Origin: Branchiostoma floridae
Taxonomy: Eukaryota > Chordata > Leptocardii > Amphioxiformes > Branchiostomatidae
Reading direction: 5' to 3'
Length of the DNA: 64,000 bases
NCBI RefSeq assembly: GCF_000003815.2
Contig: NC_049983.1
Coordinates: 24,698,432-24,762,431, forward strand
Positions 11,901 to 23,900 of the stretch are shown one piece after another; positions within the stretch are counted from its first letter, which is position 1, and each line of letters begins with the position of its first letter. The notes under the pieces were generated by a model. It searched no databases, was not told the DNA's origin, and worked only from the letters and a program-made list of their open reading frames with translations. The translations under genes were made by a program, and so were the position numbers.

Positions 11901-14900
11901 CAAGGGGGTTATTTTACCGTTGTTAAATGAGCAAATTGGAGATCAATGTGTTTCGTAATTCACCACTTTGGGCTGATGATGTATATCATTAACAAAGGTT
12001 TAAATACAATCATTATTGTCACTAAATTGGATAATCCTAGCAATTTGTTTTGTGCGTTGTCCCCTTGTCTTTTTTCATTCTCACGTTACATCTATATATT
12101 GCACAGGATGTCGTGCTGTGACCCAATAGTAAAAAAAAAGACTACAGAAACAAGTTACGGGGCCATTTTGTCTCTATTCTCAAGTGTTTGAAAGCCGGGG
12201 GCATCCCCATGGCTGAATACCTTCCGTTAGCTTGTATATATATGTCATGCATGCCTGTGCATCGAAATTTATGACTTGAATAATTTACATATGATAAAAC
12301 ACCACATAAATGTCATTCTTCAGGCTACAATTATGTGTACATTATCGGTACTTACGGCTGCCGACCTGGAGCTCACATTTTTGCACGTCCATCGGGTACG
12401 TGTCAAAGTTCATATTACAGGCTAGCGCTGCGGACACCCTGTAACATACTCATACGTCAAATATAAAATCCCAACATGTGATCTGCATGTCAGAACACTA
12501 GATCGCTCTGTCAAAGAGAAATGACTTAATGACTGGATACGATTTGGAAAATAAATTCCCGAATCATATCCAGTTGCTTGAGTTACTGCTATTTGGCATA
12601 TAAATACTACCTGGATGTCTAACCGTCATCGACGTAACTAGAGAGATTTCGTGTTCCTTGTACAAAACCAGCACATCTAACCAGCATTAAAGTGAGGAAA
12701 CACTACTACTTTTTGCCTGATTTCACATGAAAAGAAAGAAAGTTCTTACGAAATTCAATAAAGGACTTCCTATCTAATACAGGTCTTGCATCGCTATCTT
12801 GTCTATTACTTGGCTGCTGCAGTGGCAACTGATGATGATTGCTTCGTGATTCTATCAGCATAACAGTTATAGTTTCTCTCCGAGATAGTAGTGCTTTATG
12901 TTTCAGCAAGGTACCGTCATTGGCCTTACACATGACAGCGCTAGATCGTTATCGCTCCGGCGTAAACATCTTTACTCATTCCTCGCACTTAATTAAGCAG
13001 TAGTAGGGGATGTGGGGAAGGTATTGTTGTGTTCACAGATTACTTATTCTCTTTACTTCATAAAACACCCAAAGTTGCAATGAAGAATATCTTTAACAAG
13101 AGATTGGCCACTCGATAGATTGGCACTACCACCAGGGCTTTTGCTTGTTATGTCTAAATGAGTTAATGTCCTTATCAGCTGCAGCTGATGACATGTTGAG
13201 CGTGTTTAATCAGCAGATGTTCGCTCTGAGATAGTAGTCATTTGGTCAGGGCAACAGCAAGATGTCAGAATGATTACCCTGGCAATCCACCAGCGGCCTA
13301 TAAGTAAATTGCAATATGCAAAGGAGCTGTTGTGTAATTCCATTGGTTCTCGCCAGATGGCATTTTACAAAAGTCCAGCTACAGGTCCGAAGCAAAAGTC
13401 TTCGACACTCCCAGGGAGGTGAAATTATTGATTCTAGTATATCGATTAGTGTTTTTTTCTTCCAAATATTTTGTTGTTTGAAAACTGTAAACAATTTATG
13501 CCTTGTTTAAAGCTGATATGGCAATTTAACATAACAAAAGCTATGGGCACTGTAATATAAGGAGTTGTTGGGTACATATAAGAAAATATCTGATACTGTA
13601 ATGTTTCTTTCTCCTGCTTGTACTGGATAGCTTTTAATACAGGTTTGTACGATTTTCCTACACATTTTTTTGTTACATAGCGGGAAGTGCTAGTCCATAC
13701 ACACTGAGACTGTTTAGGCTTAATCTTGCTGTTTTATTTGAAGTATAAGTTAACCATTTGAGATAATTATGTGTATTTATTTATTTATTGATTGATTGAT
13801 TGATCTTGTAGTGTAGTCCCTTCAGTCTATTCTATAAGAACTGTGGATGCATGTATGTGTTGGCAACAAAATTTCAGTTAAGCTGCCTGGGTTTGCCATG
13901 TATCGCATTGTCTGCAATCTCAATAGATAAACTAGACAGGTAACATTTGCAAGCAAATACAGAATGTTACCTTCACATGGTCTAGCCTAGCATTTCTACC
14001 AGGAAGGGTAAACTGAAATAGTTGCAGATGTTGACACAGGATAAGACAAGAAGGTACAAATAAATGTTGATAATTTTTTATCTGTAACGTTATGCATCTT
14101 GAATAATGAACACAACGTCTAATATTGTTCCACACAGGGTTTCTCATCATCATCTCATCTCAGTCCCATAGCTACAAGCCACAGGGCAGTCTGTCTGTCC
14201 ACAAAGGTTCTCCATTTCTGACGGTCGTCAACAGGGTTTACTCGACGACATTTAGCGTGGGGAAGACGGCCGTCTGCGGGAGGGTCAGGGCCTAGGAATT
14301 TTTTTCAGCCTCACGTGAGACAAGAAGCACACACAGTCACAATTTTATTGTCAAAAGGAAGCCAAAATATTATAGAACTGAATTCTCGTTTCTGTCTTCT
14401 TGAATTCGACTAACTTTGAAGAGAGCAAAATTAAAACAAGCCTACCAAGTTACGGCACACTGTCTAGCGTAGCACAAAAATCGGAAGGTACATTCACAAA
14501 AACGTCTCACAGAGTTTGCCGCTTGTACTACGCAGCGCGAAGGGTTCTCCTCAGCATGCTCTGTCACACTTTTACGTTTTCTATAATATACCCAGTGTGA
14601 AATCGAAGGCTACACAATCCTATTTCAATATGTCGCAGTAAGAGCGCGGCGCGATCGCCGTCTAGTGGTTACCAACTACTGTAAATCGCACAAATTCATA
14701 GAAACAGCTGGTTAGCGTAATCGCTAAAATTGCCACAAATCTATTATATTCGTTCACGTCACGCAGTTGACGGATACTCTCAGAGCTGAAATTGATATGG
14801 CTACCCCTGCACACTCCATGTAATCTTCACAGTACGCAGCTCTTCTCCGCTATATGCTTCCTCCGCTATATGATTCCTGTCAATCTGTGTAAATTCATTC

Positions 14901-17900
14901 ATATTTGAACGGCATTTTTTTCAGAGTCCGCAATTCACATTTCATAAATTTCTTTTAATTTTTAGCAAACAATTTTGATTTACGTTTGATGTACGTAGTT
15001 TGTTTATGCCCTCATTATCAATACCCGTCCGCCTGTCAATCATGCAAACTTTAAGGGGTTAGGTTTCTGCTACACTAAACTTTCGCGTTGACTTTGTGCC
15101 TGGGGTTTTGTGCTGTGCCGGCCACTCCCACCGTGTATAAAGCTGCACGTAGCTTAATTGTAATGTACCCAGCTGACTTCGTTTCCGTGCTCCACTTGCT
15201 TGCTGGGGACCAACGCAGCGCTGTGGTAACTTACATGATGAACAACAAGGTGAAAGGAATGACCGTGACCTAAGATGGGGCGGGCGTTCCACGCTGCAGT
15301 TAATCATGTTTGTTCAAGGTCAGTTTAATAGCGAAATAAACTCATCAAGTCCATCGTTTTTGTTTCACATACCTTTATGTCTCAGGCGTAAAACTTTGAG
15401 TTTTTTTTATGTAACCGCCGGCGACACGCAGTGACCTTGCGTCTAACGTAGTCATGTGTTTCTTTTTGCTCAAATGTTTTTTTTTACTCAAAAATCGGTT
15501 AACTAGAGCCGTGACACCATTCCGTGTTTCATTTGGACGACAGGCTCGACAGCTCTATGCATGAACTTGAGTAAACGTTCCTATTCAGTACTGTGGATAA
15601 AAACGAACAGGTCTCGCTACATTTTTATGATTATATGTCAGTTACTTATAATGTCAGGAAACATCTAAAGAAATCCCCACGTTACCACATACACGTAGCG
15701 TTACCACAGTTATTGGCCTGTCTGAGAAAATTGCACTAGTGCTAACGTTAGTAGTTATTCTCTCTGAGTGCGTTTGTTCACCAATATTATCGCGCGGAGC
15801 ACGCAACTCAACCTCGGCTTTTACAGAATCGTGAAAACACCAGTGGAATCAAAAGACGAGTGCTGGCGCACTACACACCGTGTGTGTTCTCGATTCTACG
15901 TAACTCAAACACAACATAGAATTCTCGCCAGGCCTTTTCAGCATAGCGGGCAGATACGCTGTCGGCTGGAAAAATAACGCTGTAAAAAGCCCGCTACGCT
16001 GCTTTTTCATCCAGCGTAGCGGCAAAACATGGGGAAAAAATAACAAAATATCGTAGTAAAAGCACAAAAGCACGCGCCAAGCACGCGCCTCCGCTGTTTC
16101 AAGAAGTTATCAGCTCGAAAGGAGGTGTTTCAGAGCACCCGCCGTGCCGTTGTCTCGCAGCCCCTCCCACCCAGGATCGCCCTTGCGTTCGCGCGAAATG
16201 ATTGTAAACAGAGGACTTGCCGCCACGAGTGACCAGCGGGGTGGGATCCCTCCCCGGAACAGCCAAAATGTATAAGATTTCCCGCGAAAGTCCTTATTTG
16301 GGGAGCGGGGTTGATCAACACAAAGGCGCTTACAACTAGTTGCGTCATTTCTTTTTCACCGCGGAAAATAGAATCAATTCTTTCTGACACATTTCTAGAG
16401 CAAGAGCGGTCGCGTCCCCAAATTTCCTGTTCTAAATTTTGCGTGTGCCGGCCTTGCGTTCGTGCAAAAATGTAAACAGGGTAGCGAGTAGGCCTTGCCG
16501 CATGTGACCAGCGGGGTGGGATTCCTCCCCGGAACAGCCAGATTTCCCGCGAATGTCCTTATTTGTTGATCAACACAAAGGCTCTTACAACTGGTTGCGT
16601 CATTTCTTTTTCAGCGCGGAAAACAGAATCAATTCTTTCTGACATATTTCTAGAGCAAGACCGTCCGCGTTTCCAAATTTCCTGTTCTAAATTTGAAGCT
16701 CTTTGATTCGGCAATGTAAAATTCAAACCATCGTAAGTTTGTATGTAAAACCCGGGCATTTCCTTTCGGGGCCGGGGCTTTCGGGGGAGAAGCCTCGCCA
16801 TGTGGCCCCGCCCACACCGTCGGCTTCCTTGTTACCAAGGCAGTGCACTTTTTCGCCCACTTCATCAAAGGCCGCCGCTGTTGGTTAGAGTTTCAAACAG
16901 CCGCGTGCCAGTTGACAGCGAACTTCATATGCTACGTGATTATTGCATTCCTTGGACTTCCCCACAGCGGTGCTTCTACAAAATATTTATTAGACTGTAA
17001 CATTTATTCCCACGTAACGTTACGTGTTTTATAGAATAGAATCTGACGCGGAACAGCGGTTTGGCCGGATATTTTCCTTGAAACATGTCCGTTGGAATAT
17101 CGTCTGACAGCGAGGCGGCGACGTAGGGATATAAGACCGTCAACAACAATCGCACGTCACGGCAGCGCAGCGAAGGTACTAGCGCTATAAAGAAGCGCTT
17201 CAGCTTCGGATGGCAAACCGGACGATAGTTATAAGTACTGTTGAGCTGAGTAAAGTTTGTTGTTTATGAGTATTTAGTTGTCTTTGACTCTTTGACCCGA
17301 AATACTGCTAAGTTAAACTGCTGAAAAGAAGTTAAGTGACTGCTACGATTATCGTAGATATGGCCCTAAAAACTGATAGAATAAGCCTTCTGATTAGCCT
17401 AAAATGCAAGAGCTTAAGGGGGGCGAATGAGCCCCCCCCCCCCCCCCTGGACCCCGGCCCCCTGCCCCGACGCTGTGACAAAATCCTGGGGAGGACACCG
17501 CGGCGGGCGCCCCGACGCTGTGACAAAATCCTGGTGAGGACACCGCGCCGGGCGCCCCGGCCGCCGCCGCCACCGCCGCCGCCCGACTCAATCTGAACAA
17601 TGTTTGGATGGCTCATGTTAAAACTGGCTTGTGCAGGTTGCAAAACCTATAGCTTAAACAAAATCAAGGAAAGTATTGAAACAAATACTTAGAACTGACG
17701 TAGACCGAGACACATTTTGATACTTTGGGGGCATTAAATTTCATTCTGCCTGCGCTCAATTTCATTCTACCTTCCTTGAATTTGATTGCAAAGGGTGCCG
17801 ATATTCGGCAAAATAAAGTCAAAGCTCTGTGAATTTCTTAATCTCTTATTACTTCTTGGCAAAATGAATTCCACAAATCATTCAGAGGACGGCTTCTGGC

Positions 17901-20900
17901 TCAATCCAGGCCGTCTAAAGCAAGATGAAGTCATCATTTGACGGGCGGACACTTCCGTGTTGCTTAGCAGCGGTCGTTGACCTCGTTCGAACACCATGTT
18001 CCATATCTCCCGGGCGGGTTCCATAGCTACCGGTCGTTGACCTCGGGTCCTTGGAACGTAGTTCCAAAGTTCTATTGGGGCTCGAAAGTTCGATTTTGTG
18101 TTAAAATTGCTAGTTTTTTCACCCTTTTTTGCCCCATAAAATCATTTTTTGGTATCTTTAGGGGACCAAATGACCAAGGTGCAGTGTCTTATGTGCAGAC
18201 CTACCAGCTTGCTGAATTACGAGATATTCCAAGGTCTAGTTTCGGAGATATTCATGTTTTTTATTTGTGCGGAAAAGAAGAAGAAACAGAGCAAAAACAG
18301 TATGTACCTTCTGTGAAGGTAACATAATAAACTGACTCTGAACTACTGCATACCTCAGTATGTACATGACCCCTCCGGTAGTGTTGATGTACACGACTCG
18401 GTTCTCCGTAGTCACAGTGTGGAACAGACTTCTCTTCGCGTTGACGAAGTAGGTATCCGGGACCCAGATGACGTCGACGTTTGCGCCGTGTAACGTCAGG
18501 TTCCGGTTCAGAGTTGAGGTGTGCTGCAGACGGTAGTCCGTCCAGTGCTGGTGCATGTAGAAGGTCAGGTTGTACTCCTGAATGAAATAGAAAAAAGGTT
18601 CATGATATATGTGATAAGTTTCAAGCGGTTGAAAGCTGGATGACAGTCTTTGTAGGCAACCAAGTGCCTTGTTTAATCTAACCAGGAAAATGCTGACTTG
18701 TTTTAGTTGGTTGGTTGGTTTCGAACGAATATGACTAGGTGCGATAGCCAGAGTGATGAACAGATAGGGAACGTCGATGAAGGTTAGAAATCCAGGTTCG
18801 GTTCTGTCACGGCCTGCTTGAAAATCCTCAACATCCAAATCGTACGTCGATCGCACGACCTATGTGACAGCGCCATAAGGGAGCGCATTGTTCACATTCC
18901 AACAGCAACACCTAGCTGCAGTGTGAATTACTGCATATCGGTTTTGCCCTGATGAAGGTGACAGACTGTCACAGGCGGATACTAGGTAAACACTCTTAGT
19001 TATGAGCATAGGACTTTTTTCTATCCGAAAGTGATAGCAATGAATACCAACCACATAAGAAAACATTTGAAAATGTTTTGATAATCGACAACCACTGCTG
19101 GTATCAGAAGGTATGATTACCGAGGACTGCGTGATGTGCCTACCATGTTGGTGTCCGAGAAGTGATCGAAACTGGACACATCCACGGTAACGCCCACCCG
19201 CAGCGCCTCTCCTGTGGGAAAAGTAATGAAATTGGTCACAAAGTACATCTGCAATCCAACGGTAATTCATAGGGTAATTTAAAATGCTAACCCTAAACAT
19301 CTACCATATACATATTGAAATTATTATATCTTGTATAGGATAAGATTTGCTTTATTTTTTCTTTCATTTTCTTAAGACTTTTTTTTCTTTCCCGAATAAA
19401 AAAAAACTTTAGCGATAATATTCACCATATTCTCCATAATATGAATGGACTTAATTTGTACACGGTACCATGTATGGCAACACTAATTACACAAGATATA
19501 CAATAATGTATAGAGTAAAGCGTAACATACTAATTACTGTAATAATAAGAGCCAGCATGCGTTATGAAAAACTACTTAAAGTGTTGTTTATTTATGCATT
19601 ATAACCATCAATTTGTGTAGTATACTTAGTTTCACTAGTAATATTATCATTTAAGGGCAGGATCAGTAGTGAGAGCCAAAAAGCTTTTAGCCTCAAACTT
19701 GGATACAGAAATCACTTCTCCTCTCACGTTGTCTGACATTGACGTAGTGCGCAGATCAAAACGTAATCTCTTTTGTGCTTATCAGGCAAATTTCTCCAAT
19801 GTAAGTAGCTTTGGGGGATCTAGCTGCGGCTCAAATGTAAAATATCATTTTGTTGTTGGTATCGTTTTCCATTACCCTTTCGTGTGGGGCATCTTCGGTC
19901 AAAATCCCACTAGACATTTATATTGAGGAATGCCTTTTGATCGTACGGGATGTCCCTAAATCATACTATCGACTTTACATCCAGTTGACAAGTATAGATA
20001 GCCACTGTAGGGGTCTTTGAATGCTGATATTTACGTTAACGTTGTCGTATTAAAGCTCCCTTTCCACTAGGACGTCGCTCTTGTCGCGCTGTCTCTGCGA
20101 CCTAAAATTTGACATTTTTCTGAACGAATTGTATAGAAACGAAACTAATCTTTTTACACTTTCTGTGATTTCTCAGTCACACTTTTACGTTTTGTATGAT
20201 ATACCCAGTGTGACGGCGAAGGTTACACGTATCCTATGTAGGTCGCAGTGAGAGCGCAGCACGATCGCCGTCTAGTGAAAAGGGGGCCTAATCTGTGCTG
20301 CGATCAAAACGTGCAGTCGGCCCAATTCATTGATCTCCTCGCCCTTTTCGCAGCGCGAGCAGCTTCCCGTAGACTCCGGGCCGTTTGAGCTCCGTTATTG
20401 TGATAAATGCGGGCTATAAAGCGCTTCAGGGTTATTGTTGCAGCCGCCGTGCAGTAAATGCGGTGACGAATGCCCAATTTCTCTATAGTTATCCCATAAA
20501 GGCCAGGACGGCTTGAGTAATGCTGACGGACGGCACAGGCGGGGTACCATTGTGCTGGCGGGATACCATTGTGTCTGGTAAAAATCAAACGTTCTTCCTG
20601 GCCTTGATTGTCTGTTTGAATAGCGCTCATGGGGAATGACTTCTCAAACCTTCAATCTTAGGAGCAGTTTGATACATTTCATGTCTTTTTTTATGTCTTT
20701 TACTTTGCTGATTGTCGTTATCCAACTGAGGCTAGCGCTGATGTAACATTGCTTTATGTTCTTTATCTATCGGTAATGTAGAATTCTGTTAACTTTTGAA
20801 AGTGTCCAGCTGGATCTTTTTTGTCTGTTCAAATGTAAATTATTTGATTAGGATGGAGAAAAAAGAAATTACTTGTACGAAAGCCATATATACAAATATT

Positions 20901-23900
20901 GAACAATTACATGGAGTAAAATCAGAGTATACATGAAAAAGAGGGATAACAAAAAGCAGCAGCAAGAAAACAAGACGAATTGGTTTCAAGTCAATCACGA
21001 TATCTACCTGCGCAATCAATGAAAGGGTGAACAGTATCCAAACTTTGTAAAGTTTTCTAAGTATAAAAATGATAAAATGCTAACCCTACACTGCCACGCA
21101 GAGCAATGCCAATAGTAAACTGTGTTTGAAAGTGAAGAATTGAAACTCATGAAGGCGGGTCCCGTGGGGAATCAGATCGCATCGATCTCAGTGTCTTTAT
21201 TGCGTCCCTGTCGGATAGTTTCCAACTCAATATATCTCACGGGTGTTGGCAGCCAACTCCTACCGTTATCTAGCTCCAACAGATATCTCACACTTCTGGG
21301 AGAGATTATGCCGCGCCACGGGACACAACGGAAACCTCCGTTTCCGTATCAAAACATGCATGACGAATAATGATGGATGACAAAGTTTTTCGTGCATAAG
21401 TAGAGAGGTTTTATCCAGATGACGTTGACTATCTGGTCTTTCGTGAAACACTAGCTTGATCGTTCATTCCATGACAAAGACAGGATCTGCTGATATCACT
21501 TTGGAAATGTTCAACTTCCAAAATGACTTCTACCAACATAGATGAACTTTCAAGGTATGGTTTAGAGTTGAAAATTACAGTTCAACTTCTAGAATGACTT
21601 CTACAACAAAGGATGAAACTTTCAAGTTATGGTTCTACTTTGCGCTTCTGCCAACTTCAACCAGCTTGTTGTATAAAAAGAACTTGAACATCCATTTGAT
21701 TTTCTGACCTGAGCAAACTGTTCATAGACCAAATGCAATGTATGACGTTTACGGGAAACATCTATCACTGCACAACTTTACTCACCTGATATCCTCATCT
21801 TAAGATAATAGAGTAATCGCAACACGAGGGAATCGAGTTGAAAATAGTTTGCAGATCAACAGATCGTTATGGAATGGAATTAGCATACAATGGTGGCTCC
21901 TTTCTTCATTTCACCTGTTACAATTGTCAAACAGTGAAATTCTCCTTCTTCCTCTTATACGTGTTCACATATTTGCAAAAAGTGGACACTGTTCATAATT
22001 GATTAGATATACAATTAAGTGCTGACAGTGCAGAGTATGGCTGTAAGCTTGGCACGACACAGTGAGTAATATCCTGCCCTGTGTAACAAACTGCGTACAG
22101 TTGAAAATCAATCCACCTGGAGGCAGAATCGCCATCGTTTAATCCGAGCTGCTCCGGGTCTTAATCACTGTACATAAATCAGCTTTAGTACGGGAGAGCC
22201 GGCAAGTTTGCCATTCGGTGTAACACAGGCCCGGTCTTTGTTAGCAATGGCAAGGTCGTTATAATATAATCTTTATTGCAGGTTCATGCCCGAGGGCTAA
22301 TTACAACTAAAGTAAAGCAGTGGTATACATAATTGTATACTTAACAGAGAAGGAAACCTTCGGGCAGTTCGGTGTGACACATGTACAAACAGTAGTTGTC
22401 AAACCTAAACCTTGTAATATCTAATTAAAATGAATAGGTAAAAATCTGAAAGTGTTGTAAAAACCTAAATGAATCGTCATTGAATTTTGCGGTAACATCA
22501 TCATGATTTCATACAAAACGGTAATCAACACTTAGAAATAGGGTAAATACAAACGTTTTGCTAACTTGTTCTACATCTGGTCAGATGTTTGTATTGGTGG
22601 GAATCTTTACTTTTGAACTTTACGCAAAAATCAAAGTTCACCACCAGAGACAAATTATAAATGAGCCTAGTTCCCTCGCCTGCCCATGTATGATTAAAAC
22701 CCTCCCTTCATAACGCACTCATGGAGAGAGTACTTAATTTCCATGCAGATTTACCAGTGGTATTAGATAGTATCAAAACTGGCTAATGAGTATAGCTGGC
22801 CAATGGAAGTCATCAGCCTCTGGTAGTAGCTTTATTTATGCTACCGTAGGATCTGCTTGGAGATTAAGAGAACCGCACTTGTTTCAAATCATGATAACAT
22901 CTCTCGATTCAAAGAAGGGGTTTACTGATGAGGAAGTAATTCCAGATAATGGTTTTAATCTAAAGTTGCAATAAATCTTTTTTTTTTACTCCTACTGAAA
23001 TCTTCCTGCACACTTATCTTGGTCTGGCAGGAGCCTGCCTTATAATAAAAGATTCCCAGGGCCCGCTGTGCCTTGTTTATACTAATGCTCCTAAGCTTCC
23101 GTGCTCTTGCCTGGTATCTGCGTCATTTAACGTGTCATTATGTCGTTAGTGCGGGCTGCTCTGATAATCAAAATTAAATCGGGATCACAGCGTACGATAT
23201 ACATCCTGCGCCACTATGGAGTGACAGATGAGTCGCAAGGCAGCCACAGCTGAGATCGCGGTCTAATAATTTTTCTGCCAGTAAAGCTCAATGGGAGAGT
23301 CTTGTCTTGAAGAGATAAAAGCTTCAGGTGGTGTCTCACTGCACTTAAAGCAAGGGTGCGGCACTGTGGGTTTTGGGAAGATTACTCAACGAATTTCAGA
23401 GATAAAGAACGAATCGTCGTAAGTTTTGTGTATTTTCTCGTCTTCTAAGTCATACTTTTACGTATCAATATCTAAATTATAAATTTTAAAAAATCAATGT
23501 TTTATGTGCAAAGCCTATTACAGCGCATTTGGTATAATAGCTGATGGATGTTTTATGGGTTTTTTTTAAACATTGTAACAGCTTTTCATTACTTTGCATG
23601 TGCCGTACCATTGGGTCTTGTGATTTTCAGTTAACTGGATATTCGTTCCATGGTCTTGACCGCCAATTATTGTGCAAGTTCTTTATTATAATGACTATGC
23701 CTGATTTTGAACAAACATATGCTAAGGTCCAAAGTCGTTAGATCATGGAGGACTTGACTACTACGACGAGAATATAGAAGAAATAGAAAAACTTTATTGC
23801 ACGACAAATTGTACGTGATACAATGTATGGCAACAACTATAATTACACAAAGTACAAAATAGAGGAATAGAATGAAGCTTACCTAATTAAGATAACAATA

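Larger units (their letters stand above)
12439..18353 (-). other. Receptor intron 4, 5.9 kb
   Basis: No coding exon is visible. It holds repeat fragments at 12519-12603 and 14563-14667, a direct duplication at 16170-16697, and a C-rich duplicated block at 17426-17585. TATAAAGAAGCGC near 17189 looks promoter-like but has no gene attached. The rest is unique AT-rich sequence in which I see nothing. Confidence 0.5.

Noticed and set aside
17336-17643. Proline- or glycine-rich ORFs on both strands
   Set aside because: They are produced by the C-run and the GC-rich 51-bp duplication, with no other coding sign.
18236-18856. 206-codon minus-strand ORF taken as a single coding unit
   Set aside because: Only 18577-18354 is receptor exon 4. 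The N-terminal part is intron 3 sequence and the tail after the donor is intron 4 read-through.
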